Part shown: positions 25,541-36,434 of the stretch, piece after piece | Numbering within the stretch: the stretch's first letter is position 1 | How the letters are laid out: every line of letters starts with the position of its first letter | Source: Uloborus plumipes | Taxonomy: Eukaryota; Arthropoda; Arachnida; Araneae; Uloboridae | Length of the DNA stretch: 64,000 nt | Assembly: GCA_038373865.1 (NCBI GenBank) | Contig: JAXGGA010001679.1 | Coordinates: 1-64,000 of the forward strand | Direction of reading: 5' to 3' | Notes under the pieces: generated by a model | Told to the model about the DNA's origin: nothing | Databases searched by the model: none | The model's input: the letters and a program-made list of their open reading frames with translations, nothing else | Program-made: the position numbers and the translations under genes

Positions 25541-25712
25541 AAACTAAAATTTCATGTTATTTAAAACAATATGTGCTATGGTAAATCCTTACTGCAATGA
25601 ACGACCCGATGGTCAAGTGATTAAACGCTTCGGGTTGAAGTTCCTGATGGAATGAGATCGAGTACAGGTCTGCAAGGATTTTTTTGAACAGCTGCATGGT
25701 TTTTTAACTATA
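25541..25712. repeat. tRNA-like dispersed repeat (SINE-like), copy 2
   Basis: CGACCCGATGGTCAAGTGAT and GAGATCGAGTACAGGTC give an A-box-like and B-box-like pair, and the outer GACC...GGTC can pair like an acceptor stem. The sequence is highly similar to copy 1 at 23641, including flanks. Not an intact tRNA. Confidence 0.55.
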
Positions 25713-25752
25713 TTTTGATTATTTTAAGTGCATTTACACTAAAAAGAATGAA

Positions 25753-26188
25753 ATAAAATATTTTTGGAAAAAAAAATAGAACCGACTTCAGTTGGAAATT
25801 GCTCTAAAAAGTAAAAAATAATTTTTTTCTTTGAACACCATCGAAACTACTTTTAAACATAAGTTTTGAAGTCGGCGCAAAAACAATGTATAGATTCATA
25901 CGCAACTACAATTCTCAACTATAAATATAAATTTTAATGGATTCATTTCATTGATTACCACACATTCGTGTAATGGTACAAATATTCTGCTTTTAATTTT
26001 CAATGGTTTCTATGAAAAAATGTTGGCAAAATATGGTTAAATATCATTTGAACTATCGTTTTTGCGCCGACTTCAAAACTTATGTTTAAAAGTAGTTTCG
26101 ATGGTGTTCAAAGAAAAAAAAATATTTTTTACTTTTTAGAGCAATTTCCAACTGAAGTCGGTTCTATTTTTTTTCCAAAAATATTTTA
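25753..26188. repeat. inverted-repeat module IR2
   Basis: Arms of about 130-135 bp (25753-25886 and 26057-26188) with the same outer and inner ACCGACTTC motifs as IR1. The left flank CATTTACACTAAAAAGAAT is the same as at IR1. The spacer (about 25887-26056) matches the IR1 spacer only as reverse complement: ATGGTACAAATATTC here against GAATATTTGTACCAT there. Confidence 0.8.
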
Positions 26189-26699
26189 TCAGTGTAATAT
26201 CACTTGAAATTACTCTATCATTTGTCAGAATTAAAATATTGAGTGCGTCAATATAATTTTATACTCTTTTTCGCGTGCCTCATACAGATTTTAGCGTGCC
26301 TCATAAGGTACGCTTACCGCCGGTAGAGAACCAATACACTAGACTTCTGAGTTTAAACTCAATTCATCCTAAATCTAAAAACCTGTTTTCGTTCGTTCAT
26401 ATTAAACACAGATTCACTGCATGAAATAGCAAATAAATACAGAGGGTGTAAGGTTAATATGATCCTGTACTAGCTCATCATTTTCTTTCATTTATTTTCC
26501 TATCATCTTCGTTAACTGCTTAAGAGTAATGAATAATGATTTTCAACGTACTTTTTCATTATCCATTTTGAAAACGTTCACTTGTAGTGAATACCGGCTA
26601 TTGACTTGTGTTATAAAATAGGCATAACAAAACAGTTAATTAAGGCAAATATAGTTAAGCCAGGGAGAATGTCGGTTGAACTGGAAACGGAAACTACAA

Positions 26700-27117
26700 C
26701 AGTAAACTCTTGATTATCCGCGAGCGGATTTTCAGCGGGACGGATTATCCGCGAGGATCTCGGGAAAAAAACAAACACAATTATCGGATTTTATGGGAAA
26801 AGCACGCATTTAATTTTTTTAAAAAACATTTCTTACCCACAAGAGTGCGGTGTATTTCATCCAATAAATTATTCTTCCTGAGGCGTTATCGTAAGTGCCA
26901 CTTCTTTACAGATTTTTTATGCTTGAGAACCTCAAATACAAGTAATTTTTTATTCTGTACCTATCGCCACTGTTTGTACATATCACGTTATAAATATAAT
27001 GCAATTATTTTTGAGCAAAAGACATTTTTTATCTTCTTTATCCTTTATTTTATGCTTTATTCGGATTATCCGACATACCCCTCCTGCCTAATGCCGCGGA
27101 TAATCGAGAGTGTACTG
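26700..27117. mobile_element. pogo/Tigger-like MITE, 418 bp
   Basis: The left end CAGTAAACTCTTGATTATCC and right end GGATAATCGAGAGTGTACTG are inverted repeats with three mismatches; GGATTATCCG motifs recur inside each end. TA follows the right end (27118-27119); the left flank is AA, probably a mutated TA. A 140-codon frame (26710-27132) runs across nearly the whole element and has no transposase motif: it is a chance frame in a MITE. Confidence 0.78.
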
Positions 27118-27860
27118 TACTTCATTTTGTAATTGGTAGGCTCAACGAGAATGCGCTAGAAGTAAAGATTTCACTGCTAAAAATTACTATTAACGGGTAA
27201 GAGAAATAATATGAAACTTATAATTATTAAAGTATATTTCTTCAGTTACTTTCTGACAGTATGATTCTGTCATAATGACTACAGATTACACTTTTTAATT
27301 GTTGTCAAAAACGATGAAAAATATTTGTTATAAAGCTTTTTTTTTTTTTTTTTTGCAAATCCCAACCAAGAAGTAATTTCACCAAATTTGTTAGTACAGA
27401 AGGTCCTATAAATGAAATTATGCCCAGAGCCCGATGATTCTGACATTGGACATGGGGCACTGTTCCACTTCGGGGCCAGCTCCCCACCCCCTTCTCATAT
27501 CAATAACGAGTAAAAAATTCTTGCACAATATCACAATAAAATAAAAGTTTTGTACAAAGATCAAACTTTGAAAAAAATAAATAATTCTATCAAATTATTA
27601 AGACAAAAATATACGTCGAAATAATAGATTTAAAAAATTCTTTAATTGTAGGAGAACTAATAAAACGTTCACTCAGAGATTATTTAGAGAAAAAAATACA
27701 TTAAAGACGAAATAATCTTGAACATATTCTAGTATAGAAATAAAACAATTTTTAGCATTAAAATTAACCAGTTAAGAGTATTCATGAAAAACTAACTGTG
27801 TAGCATTCACAAGTTATAAAAATTAAATAATGATAATATTCATAAACAAGATATTAATCA

Positions 27861-30396
27861 TCAACAAACAAGAGATTTTTTTCTTGTCTTGGCATTTGCA
27901 AAAATATCAATGATATCATTGTACTCAAGATTCTGAGTTAAATCATTATTTAAGCATAATAATGCTAAGCATGATAGTTTTCCTTGCTGCAAAAAAGATC
28001 GCAAAGGAGATTTCATTCTTTTTAACAATGAAAACGATCGTTCTGCAGTGCAATTGGATATTGGCATTGTTAAAAAAATGCGTACAATAGTTTCAACATT
28101 AGGAAACCCTGAGGTATGTGTTAACTTGTAGCTGTTTTAAAATGTCCGAAACTGTATCTTCCTTTTCAATTAAAGCACTGAATTGTAATAGTTCATTAGG
28201 GAATTCGAGCTCTAAATCTTGAGCATAAACACTTTGCAAAGATTTTGCAGCTTCATAAAGGTTTGGGTTATCTTTTATGTTAAACAAACATGAAAATTCC
28301 TTGGCAAGTTCGTCATAGGGTTCTTTTCTTTTAACAAAGTTCAGTTATCAAACTGTCACACAAAACATAATGACAGGATTTATAAATCTATCACGAGGTT
28401 AAAATTGAACTTCAGGGGTACTGCTATCATCAAGACATCTACTTCTGGGTGTAACTTTTTTTCTTGCTTCTTCATAGGAAAGTGGCTCAGGAAGTATACT
28501 CATTGCTTCTCTTTCGTATAAATCAAAATTTTCACGAACATATTGAACGAATTCAATCAACGAATCAAATAATGAGCCAAACATACTAATGTTTGCAGAG
28601 GGATTTTGCAAAATCTTGCTTGTTTCATTGATTCGCTGTAGAACTGTATCCCAAATGACAGTATTTACCAGCATTTCTGATTTTAGCAATTTTTTATGCA
28701 GCGATGCAGCTTCCAATCTGGTATTTGCTTTCTGTTCTTGGTCATTGGTAATTTCTAACAAAAGCAAACGATTGCAGGATAATTTTTTCTTAAAGCTTTG
28801 GTTGCTTCAGCATTGGCACACCATCTTGTTGAAGAACAATTCTTTAAGGTTTTTTTCATTGTTAAACGGCTATGTAATAGTTGCCATCTATGTGTAGAAT
28901 TTGAAAAAAAATTATATAGTTCCTGAAGAAGGGAGAAAAATTTCAAAACAGTTGTACACGATTCTACAGCGTGAACTCCAACAAGATTAAGTGAATGAGC
29001 ACTACATGGTATAAATTTAGCTAGGGGGTTAATTTGTTTGATTCTGGCTTGTAATCCTGAGTACTTCCCAGCCATGTTAGAAGCATTGTCATAGCTTTGA
29101 CCTCTACATAAACTAATATCAAGATTTAGTTCTTCAAAAGACGAAACTATTGTGTCCGTTAAATATTCAGCACCATGTCCATATATAGGGATGAATCGAA
29201 TAAATCTTTCAATGGGACTATGTTCCACATCAATGTATCGTAACACAAGGCTAAGTTGATCTAAATGGGTTACATCAGGAGTTGAGTCAAGGATAATGGC
29301 GAAATATTTTGCAGCTCTTACTTCTTTTAAAATTTGCTCCAACACTTTCTTAGCCATTAAATGTATGAATTCATCAACGGTAGAGGAAGACATGTAATTT
29401 GTGTGTCCTCTTCCTGGATTACCATACTTTTCCAAGTGCCCAGCAAGAAAAGGATCAAACTTTGAAATAAGCTCAAGGCAGCCTAAAAAATTGCCATTGT
29501 GAACAGATCCTATTGTTTCGTCATTTCCGAAAAAAGGCATGCCTTTTGATGATAAAAATTCCAGTTTCTGTAACTCTAACGAGAACTGTTCTCCAGTATG
29601 AAACTTCATTGTTATATTTTTCAATGATAAGAGAGTCTATTCTTCCAGATAGCTTTAACCGTTGAGCCATTTTAATAAGGCAATCCCTATGTGGAAGTGA
29701 ATTTTCATGTTCTGACAATCTTACAGAAACATTCTTCCAATCGTTAAAGCCAGAAGTGGCTAGTTTACTCACATTTGAAGCAAACAATTTGCAAACCCAA
29801 CAAAATAAACTTTTGCTAGATGGAGATAAAACTAGCCAGTCTCTTAGTGTATTTTCACCATTTTGTTTCTTGCGGTAGAAATTATTCTCTGTCAAGAATC
29901 GCTTTTGGCCAGAAATTTCTCTGACTGTTTCAGACAGCTTTTCAGTATTTTCCTTTGGAGAATTGTTGATAAAATATTCCACCATAGAATCGTTTATATT
30001 ATTCCATGTAGCAGGATCGTCATTTAACAGAAGTTGCACATCTTCGTTTATGCTTCCGTTAGTAATCACCGGTTCAGTTGAAATATTTATCAAAGTATTA
30101 CCAGTTTCATTTTCAGAGTTAGCAGCATCACAATCAATTGAGCTTTTATCAGCAGCAGATTCTTTTTGTTTATCAGTAGCAGATTCCTTTTGTTCGTCAG
30201 CAATATATTCTTTTCGTTTGTCAGCAATAGATTCTGTTTGTTCATCAGCAGTCGATTCTTTTTGTTTGTCAGCAGGAGATTCTTTTTGAGTGAAATCCAT
30301 CATGAATTTAGCCATCTTTTCATTTTGCTCATTTTTAGCTTTCAGTAATTTTCTTTTCAGACAGCCAGATTTTTGCTTTGGCTGTTGATGTGACAT
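27861..30396 (-). pseudogene. hAT transposase, ZMYM1/DUF4371-like, frameshifted
   Basis: Reading on the minus strand from ATG at 30396, five overlapping or adjacent frames together make one hAT-type transposase: 30396-29521, 29624-28755, 28767-28399, 28287-28099 and 28067-27861. The first frame has a basic start, six 8-residue repeats (residues 38-85) and a TTF-type zinc finger around residues 185-240 (CWVC at 199-202, then HENSLPH and C239). The second frame is the DUF4371/RNase-H-like part, with ILDSTPD (Asp113 of that frame), GQSYDNASNM (Asp179), CSAHSLNLV and TRW. The last frame has NCTAERSFS, the usual hAT dimerisation-region Glu motif. Frameshifts fall near 29580, 28785, 28300-28400 and 28110. 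The protein would have cut and pasted this element; as it stands it cannot be made whole. Domain assignments rest on recognised motifs, not on a search. Confidence 0.9.
30142..30285 (-). repeat. six 24-bp repeats inside the hAT transposase start
   Basis: The minus strand encodes six successive 8-residue units of the form KES-AD-Q (KESPADKQ, KESTADEQ, TESIADKR, KEYIADEQ, KESATDKQ, KESAADKS). The period is exactly 24 bp, so frame is kept. The stretch is charged and probably disordered, between the basic N-terminus and the zinc finger. Such a tract is not a usual part of hAT transposases. Confidence 0.85.
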
Positions 30397-30983
30397 AGTT
30401 ATTTATCAAAAAAAAAAATAAATCAAAAGCTAACAGAAAACCATGCGTTCGTGCATTCAATTCGTTTCGATCGATGAACGAGTTCGATCAAAACATGATT
30501 GATTGATTGATGGCGAGGGTTGTACGTGAAGCTTGTGTTCGAATAGAGCTACCTGTTTAAGACGTAACTAACTGCGGCCCACGTTCGAGTAGATCTACCG
30601 GTTAACAACTTGTAAAGGAAAACGCATCTGGTCGATCCACTCCGCATCGACCGAATTGAATTCTTTTAATCCAAACATGGAAAATTTTTAGTTAGCATAA
30701 TAATTAAGGGAATTTTGGGCCCCCCTGAAATCTAAGAGGCGGGGCACGTGCCCTGCGTGCCCCTGAGGTAATCAGGCTCTGATTATGCCGAAGAACAAAA
30801 AACAAGTAAAGATTACAATTTTTTCCCCTTAGTTCATTGGATAAATGTCATTTTAAACAATATACACAAATTATCAGCCCCGACCCTGATTTTTCGTTTT
30901 CCCGCTTGGTACGTTTTTCATCACTGGTCCGACTGAAAACATTCGATCGTACTTCCACTGTAATTATAAAACATTTTAAATGA

Positions 30984-32462
30984 ATTGAATTGGCAGTTTG
31001 AAGAAGGGGACGAAGACCAAAATTTCAAAATTGGGTTTTTTGGTGATTGTACATCTAATACTATGGATACACATGTTAGTGAGAAGAAAAGAACAAAAAC
31101 CAACCTCCAACATTGATTGACGCAGCATTTAAATCTATATGAGTTGTAAGAAAGGAACAAGTCTTGTCTTAGTTCCCTTCTTCCAACTTATTACGCAAAC
31201 CTATGGCTGGGGAGCAGCACTGTTGCCGTGAATCTTTATCACTCGGTTGGATAACAAATTCTATCATAACATACCTATTTTGTTTTGATAAAAAATTCAG
31301 TTTTGAAATTTCTTAGTGAAAGTTCTAATGTTATGTCATCCAGCAGCTCTAACTTTAAGTTTGATATAAGTCCTGAAATCAAAGAACTGCACGTATTCAG
31401 TGATGCATGTGGTGGGCAAAATCGAAACAACACAATGGTGAGATTTTTCCTAGCATCGGTTAGTGTTGGAAGATTCAGAAAAATCCATCATTTCTTCCCG
31501 GTTAGAGGACATTCATTCCTCCAATGTGATTGGAATTTCGGAGTGGCCAAAAGGCTCATAAGAAGACAAGATCGGATTTATGTTCCTGATCAGTATATTG
31601 AACTCATTCGAACAGCAAAGAAAGATGGTTTCCTTGTTGAACAAGTCTCTGGGTCACTTGTTTTGAACTTCAAAAATTGGTGGCCCAAGTCTACAAAAAA
31701 ACGTGCAAGTGTATAGACAAAGCTATGGTCTTCAAGATATCAACTTTCAGACATTTGGAATATTCTTCACCCTCAGGATACGTTATAGCTGCGCAATTCA
31801 TCGACGGCCTCTGCAAACATTCCTTCAAGTTGGAGAAACCTAATGTTGGTGACATTCACTTGCCTACAGATCAAGCTTACAACTCCAAAATTCCGATGAA
31901 TCCGTTGAAAATGAAAGATGTTGCAACAATAGTTCAATACATACCGGAACAATACAAAGCATTCTATGAAACAGTCCTTACTTGGCCATCCCTTGGTGGC
32001 AATGCTGATGAAAATGATGATGAGTTGAATTATTAAAACTTCTTGTATGAGGAGTTATCTGTGTGAGGAGTAACTAATGTTTATCACTTAATAAACATAT
32101 TTTTTGATTATTTTGTTGTCCTAATCCTTTTTTTTTAAATTTTGTTGCAATCATCTTTCATTAAACAAGGACTTTTTCAAACAAACATCATACCTGTAAG
32201 CTGTTTTACTTGAAAATCCCTATACCATCGCATTAGTTTGAAGAAGGAAACAAATCCAACGACTTTGATGGCCCTTAAATCCTTACATACAATAGATAAA
32301 CTCAAAATGTAAAATACATCCAATTACTTTAAAGGTAAATAATGCTACAAATGAATCAGAAAAACATAAAAAATAATTCAGTATTTTAAATTTTTTTTTT
32401 TTTTTGATTTCCCAAAAAACTACTTTTTGGATTTTTTCCCTTCTTCAAACTGCCGATTCAAT
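30984..32462 (+). mobile_element. TIR element carrying a DUF7869-type protein
   Basis: The left end ATTGAATTGGCAGTTTGAAG continues AAGGG; the right end CCCTTCTTCAAACTGCCGAT continues TCAAT. This is a 25-bp inverted repeat with one mismatch, and weaker similarity continues inward (CCAAAA, TTTTTTGG). Internal copies of the GTTTGAAGAAGG motif occur at about 31170 (reverse) and 32236 (forward), so each end of the element is itself flanked by an inverted pair. No clear target duplication can be fixed because the flanks (TGAATTGAATT / GATTCAATTA) allow several readings. The only coding content is the DUF7869-type frame at 31285-32036. I infer a DNA transposon of unassigned superfamily. Confidence 0.6.
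31285..32036 (+). pseudogene. DUF7869-type protein, probable transposase fragment
   Basis: Two overlapping frames (31285-31716 and 31677-32036) form one product with a single frameshift around 31690-31705. The first frame contains ELHVFSDACGGQNRNNTMVR (Asp40, GGQN 43-46 counted from the frame start), then PVRGHSFLQCDWNFGVAKR (GHS 75-77, Asp82) and DRIYVPDQYIELI. This is the arrangement of the DUF7869 proteins that are multi-copy in arthropods and hydra. Asp40 before GGQN and Asp82 about 40 residues on could be the second and third acidic residues of an RNase-H-like DDE/D nuclease; that is inference. The second frame (HLEYSSPSGYVIA... to DDELNY) is the C-terminus. The first in-frame ATG is at 31333, and TTCAG just before 31301 could be a splice acceptor. 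The N-terminal part of the family is absent, so this is a last exon or a truncated copy. Confidence 0.7.
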
Positions 32463-32608
32463 TATTAGTCTGGTCAAATTTATCTCGTCAGATACGGCAG
32501 CTTCGTGTCCAGTTGGAAATATGATACAAAGTAAATTATTTTCATGAAAATAGTGCGGCGTTGATTCTGAAAATTGAGCTGAAAATATGTGAAAAATCCC
32601 CACGTTTA

Positions 32609-33305
32609 CGAGGCGCATTCATAAAGTAAGGGCCGTTTGGGCGCAGGAAAAAATGTACTCATAAGAAACAAATTTTATTGCCATATTTAGTTAGCTACAA
32701 ACCTACTTTACTTCTCTACATAATCGCCGTTCACTTCTAAGCATTTTTCGTACCGCTGTACCAGCTTCTTTTCCCCCTTTGCATAGAAGCTTGCCGCCTG
32801 TGTTGAGCCAGTTGATAACGGCGTTTTTGAGTCTCTCTTCGGTTTCAAAACGTTATCCACCGCGCCACTGTTTAAAATGAAAGAGGAAGTAGTCGCTAGG
32901 TGCAATGTCGGGACTGTACGGTGGGTGGTCAAAAAGTTCCCAACGAAAATCTTGAATTTTCTCCTTGGTTTTGGCAGCAGTGTGAGGACGTGCGTTATCG
33001 TGGAGGAGGATTATGCCAGATGACAGTTTACCGCTGCGTTTGTTTTGGATCGCACGTCTCAATTTGTCGAGGAATCACAGAACGCACTTCACAGATGGCG
33101 GGATAAACGATTTTCACTGCCATTGTTCTTTGCATTCATGGACAACAATACGACCTCAGAATCAACACAAATGACGCTGTAGCTTCGCAATGAGTCAGAA
33201 GATGGTGCTGCAGTAGTAAAACTGTACTCCGAAGCGCCATTATTTAAATAGCGCCCGAAGCGCCATTATATAAGCAAATGGGCCTTACTTTATGATTGCG
33301 CTTCG
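32609..33305 (-). mobile_element. mariner element, internally deleted, 697 bp
   Basis: The left end CGAGGCGCATTCATAAAGTA and right end TACTTTATGATTGCGCTTCG are inverted repeats with two mismatches, continuing AGGGCC / GGCC inward. TA lies on both sides (32607-32608 and 33306-33307). Mariners are usually about 1.3 kb, so roughly half is missing, from the 5' part of the transposase. GAAGCGCCATTAT is repeated near 33232 and 33258, next to the right end. Confidence 0.9.
32708..33062 (-). pseudogene. mariner transposase, C-terminal half, frameshifted
   Basis: On the minus strand the frame 33062-32853 carries LLHDNARPHTA (second catalytic Asp) and HPPYSPDIAPSDYFLFHFK (third catalytic Asp, YSPD-AP-D motif), the mariner D,D34D signature. 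The sequence then shifts frame near 32860 (FETEERLKNAVINWL lies in another frame) and again near 32800, ending in QAASFYAKGEKKLVQRYEKC and NGDYVEK, the usual mariner C-terminus. The DNA-binding N-terminus and first catalytic Asp are absent. It is a dead relic that could only be moved by a transposase supplied in trans. Confidence 0.9.
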
Positions 33306-33599
33306 TATATCATTGCATCACAAGATTTCTAACAGCGTGCCCCTGTTTAAATTGCAAGACTTCTATTTTTACAACCGTTCGTCTTTGATGCATAATTCCA
33401 CAAGCAAAAATGATTAAAACTAGGTGTAAATTTAAGATATTGCAACGTATCTTTCCTTGCTATTAAAATATGCAAATATTATGCTGTGATATAAAAGATA
33501 CACTAAAAAAAGCACGTACAGTTTGAAAAAGTATACTCTGAAACAAATATAATTTTAAACCCTTATTAGCTGCTACATTTCCACCACGGCAAAAAGTGA

Positions 33600-33904
33600 A
33601 CTGCTGTCTGACAGCCGGTGTTCCAATTTAAAACTAAAATGCACAGTAATAAACTGTAAAGCTAGCAATTCGAGTTTCTTGCTGTAAAGTTAGAAATTTT
33701 ACAGTTTATTGCCGTAAAATTTAGTTGTATTACACTGTAAAAACAACAGTAGTATACTGGCATGAGAAGTTCCAGTTTAAAACTGAAAAATGCACGGTAA
33801 AAAACTGTAAAATTAGCAATTTTGCAAAAATGAGCAATTTTTACAGTTTATTACTATAAAATTAGCTGTATTAGACTATAAAAACATTCATTTTTTTTAG
33901 AGTG
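33600..33904. repeat. CACTGTAAAA family, copy E
   Basis: A left-truncated copy of about 300 bp with the GTATACTGGCATGAGAAGTTCC linker once and several ACAGT--TTACTGTAAA palindromes. It ends AACATTCATTTTTTTTAGAG TG. More diverged than copies C, F and G. Confidence 0.7.
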
Positions 33905-36434
33905 CCCCAAAAATTGTCATTGACAGCGAACGTAAAGTGGTGAAAGTCACAAAACGTAGCGCTTCATATATCGGGGAATATTGGTTGTATCATTTTTTTT
34001 TAATTTGTGTGAGAAGACCAAGGTTCCGTATAAAAAGTTAGATTTTTTTTTTCAGATTTTTTTTAGACCGCTTTTGTTAATATTTCACTGTTAATATTTT
34101 ATTTCTGCACTTTATTTTGATCATTTTTGCAACTAGAAGTATGCATCTAGAACTAACGGCTGCAAAAATAGAGGTCTTGTGGGGTAAAATGGGATACTCT
34201 GTACAATTTTTTACATTACTTAAAATATTATAATCTAGGAAGAGTGATTTCGATCAATTACAATCTATTTTTAAAAGTAGCATCAATTGTGCTTGTCAAA
34301 TTTTTCTAAAATGACTGATTTATAATATAATAATACTGTATATACTTTTATGGGTTACATTATTCAAAACTATCAAAACAATTTAGTTATGATTTACTAC
34401 TGTTCACATTTTCATGGGGGATCAGTAAATTTTAGAGAAACATTCTGTGTGAAATCATTTATCAAACATAAAGAAATGTAAAAAATAATTGGTGCATAAA
34501 CATCAACTACTTAAGCTAAGTTTTTGAACGAAGTAATATAATTTCTAAGCAAAAAAACTTGGTTGCTCACGGTTGTTTCTATCCAAAGAAGAGCATTATA
34601 TTAAATTTAATTAAATTTACAAACACAAGATCATGTATTCCGCCTAAGAAGCATTTCAACTTAATTACAAACATCCATTTCTTAAAGCACACATCACTCA
34701 CATTATGATATAAAAGAGCTAATTCTTCAGGCAAAGCAATTTATACGTCTTCCCTTAAATTAATTAAGAAACGGAAAAATCCAAGAGAGGGAAAAAAACT
34801 ACGTTAAATAAGAAACCTAATCAGCATCTGTGCTGAGCTTTGGCGCCATTTTTTCACACAGGTTTTATTTTTTCGCCATTTTCTTCCTTTTTACTTGGAC
34901 ATCATTCCAAACATGCAGTGACAAGAGCGCTGTCACACCGTCTCTATTGTTTCTTTTAACCAATAATTATATTTGGGAATTAGCGCTAAAACCGGGCTGT
35001 CAAAAACACAATAAAACCTCTCTTGCTTAAAGTCTTCGCAATTAAAATTCTGATAGCTGTTTTTTTTTCGTAGTTCTGCTTTTTTTTGTTTGATAAGGAA
35101 TGTGTTTAATTAACACACCTGAACTGGCAACGCTTGTAAAATATTAAAAACTTTTTTAACTCGTCTGTATTTTTTTTATTCTCGTCTGCCGCTATCTTTT
35201 CACTTGATTAGTCTAATGTAAACGTCCGAGTTGATCCAAAAAGTATAAATTCATATCAAGAATCGCAGATTTTTTTTTTTTCTCGTAGGATTCATTTTTC
35301 TTCACGAGTGTATTAATTAAAACAAAGAACTTGAAAAGCAAACAAAAGATTTTTTTGTTGCTGTTTATCCTTTCTTCTTTGCTCTTTTTCTCATTCTTCA
35401 TTCCGAAAGATTACGTAACCATGCACGACATTTCGAATTTAATTGTTTTTATTTAGTTTTAATTTGTGTGGCATCAGTGGATGGGAGATAAGAAACGTTA
35501 AACTGGCTGAAACCGGCGTTTCGAATCGGTTTATAAAAAAGGATTACGAAAAAAAAGCATGCTGAAATACTCGAGGGATCTGCTTCGATAACATGCTGTG
35601 TGTTTTTCATGAATAATTTGTTTACTAAAATAAAAGAATTAGGGCGATTTTTTTTAGAAGTAAAATTCCTGTTTTTGTCACGATTTAAGCAAGGGTGATT
35701 AAGGTATGTGACAGCTACCTTTTTCAATTTGTCATTCGAAACCCACTGCACATTTTTACGCCTTTTTTTTTTTTCTTTTTAAAGCTCTTTTTGCTCTGGA
35801 ATAAACTTAATTGCTTATCAGCTTTCTCAAGTTCTGTAAAAATATCCAGAAATTAGTTATGAAAGTGTAAACACTTATTTATTTTCTTATTCAAAGTGTT
35901 TCCCAGAAGATAGATATAATATCAGTTTTCTCTCATTCCGAAATGATTATTGCTTCCAAGTTAATTACTGCAGATAATCTGAAATAAAAGTTAATAAATG
36001 CTTACAGTTATACTGACAGAGGAAAGTAATTTAATTCGAATATTCTATTACGATGGGACTAAATTTGTTTATTTTGGTTCAAACAATGCATTCTCTTGTA
36101 TATATGTGTGTCACACTCAATTAATGTGTGTCGGATATTGGAGAAATTCTACTTTCTCCAGAACAATAAGCAATGATCGTAACTGTGACTTTCAATTCAA
36201 AAGTCATTATTTTCTTATTTAAAATATTTTAATATTTTTCTTATTTAAAATATGCTTATCATTTTTAACTTTATTGGATAAGGTAAATTAAAAAGTAAAC
36301 TTAATTGAATTAAAAAAGAAATTTATAACTAGTGATAGTGCTGTGATTGACCAAATGGCAAAAAAAAAAGGAAATTCAAAAGCGCGACGTGAAATCATGA
36401 AAGAAAAAAAATATATAAAGAAAATTGAAGTCAA
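33905..36434. other. unassigned AT-rich DNA
   Basis: No gene is supported. GTGGGGTAAAATGGGATA at about 34180-34197 resembles the ends of the MITE at 53078 but has no partner. Several poly-T runs. Short frames (34830-35030, 35449-35751, 35998-36222) have no recognisable product. Confidence 0.4.

Larger units (their letters stand above)
27425..30781 (-). mobile_element. hAT transposon, complete ends, decayed coding region
   Basis: The element spans 3357 bp between CAGAGCCCGATGATT and GTAATCAGGCTCTG, with the perfect 8-bp duplication ATTATGCC on both sides (27417-27424 and 30782-30789). The transposase runs on the minus strand. The 5' leader on that strand (30397-30781) carries TGATTGATTGATTGAT and G/C-rich subterminal sequence (GGGGCACGTGCCC at about 30740). 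The AT-rich 3' part (27500-27860) has no coding content. Both ends and the duplication are intact, so only the coding region has decayed. The 174-bp MITE at 12476 shares its termini. Confidence 0.93.

Noticed and set aside
26710..27132. 140-codon open frame on the plus strand
   Set aside because: It coincides with a 418-bp pogo-like MITE and uses its terminal repeats as coding sequence; no domain and low-complexity Phe/Tyr-rich product.
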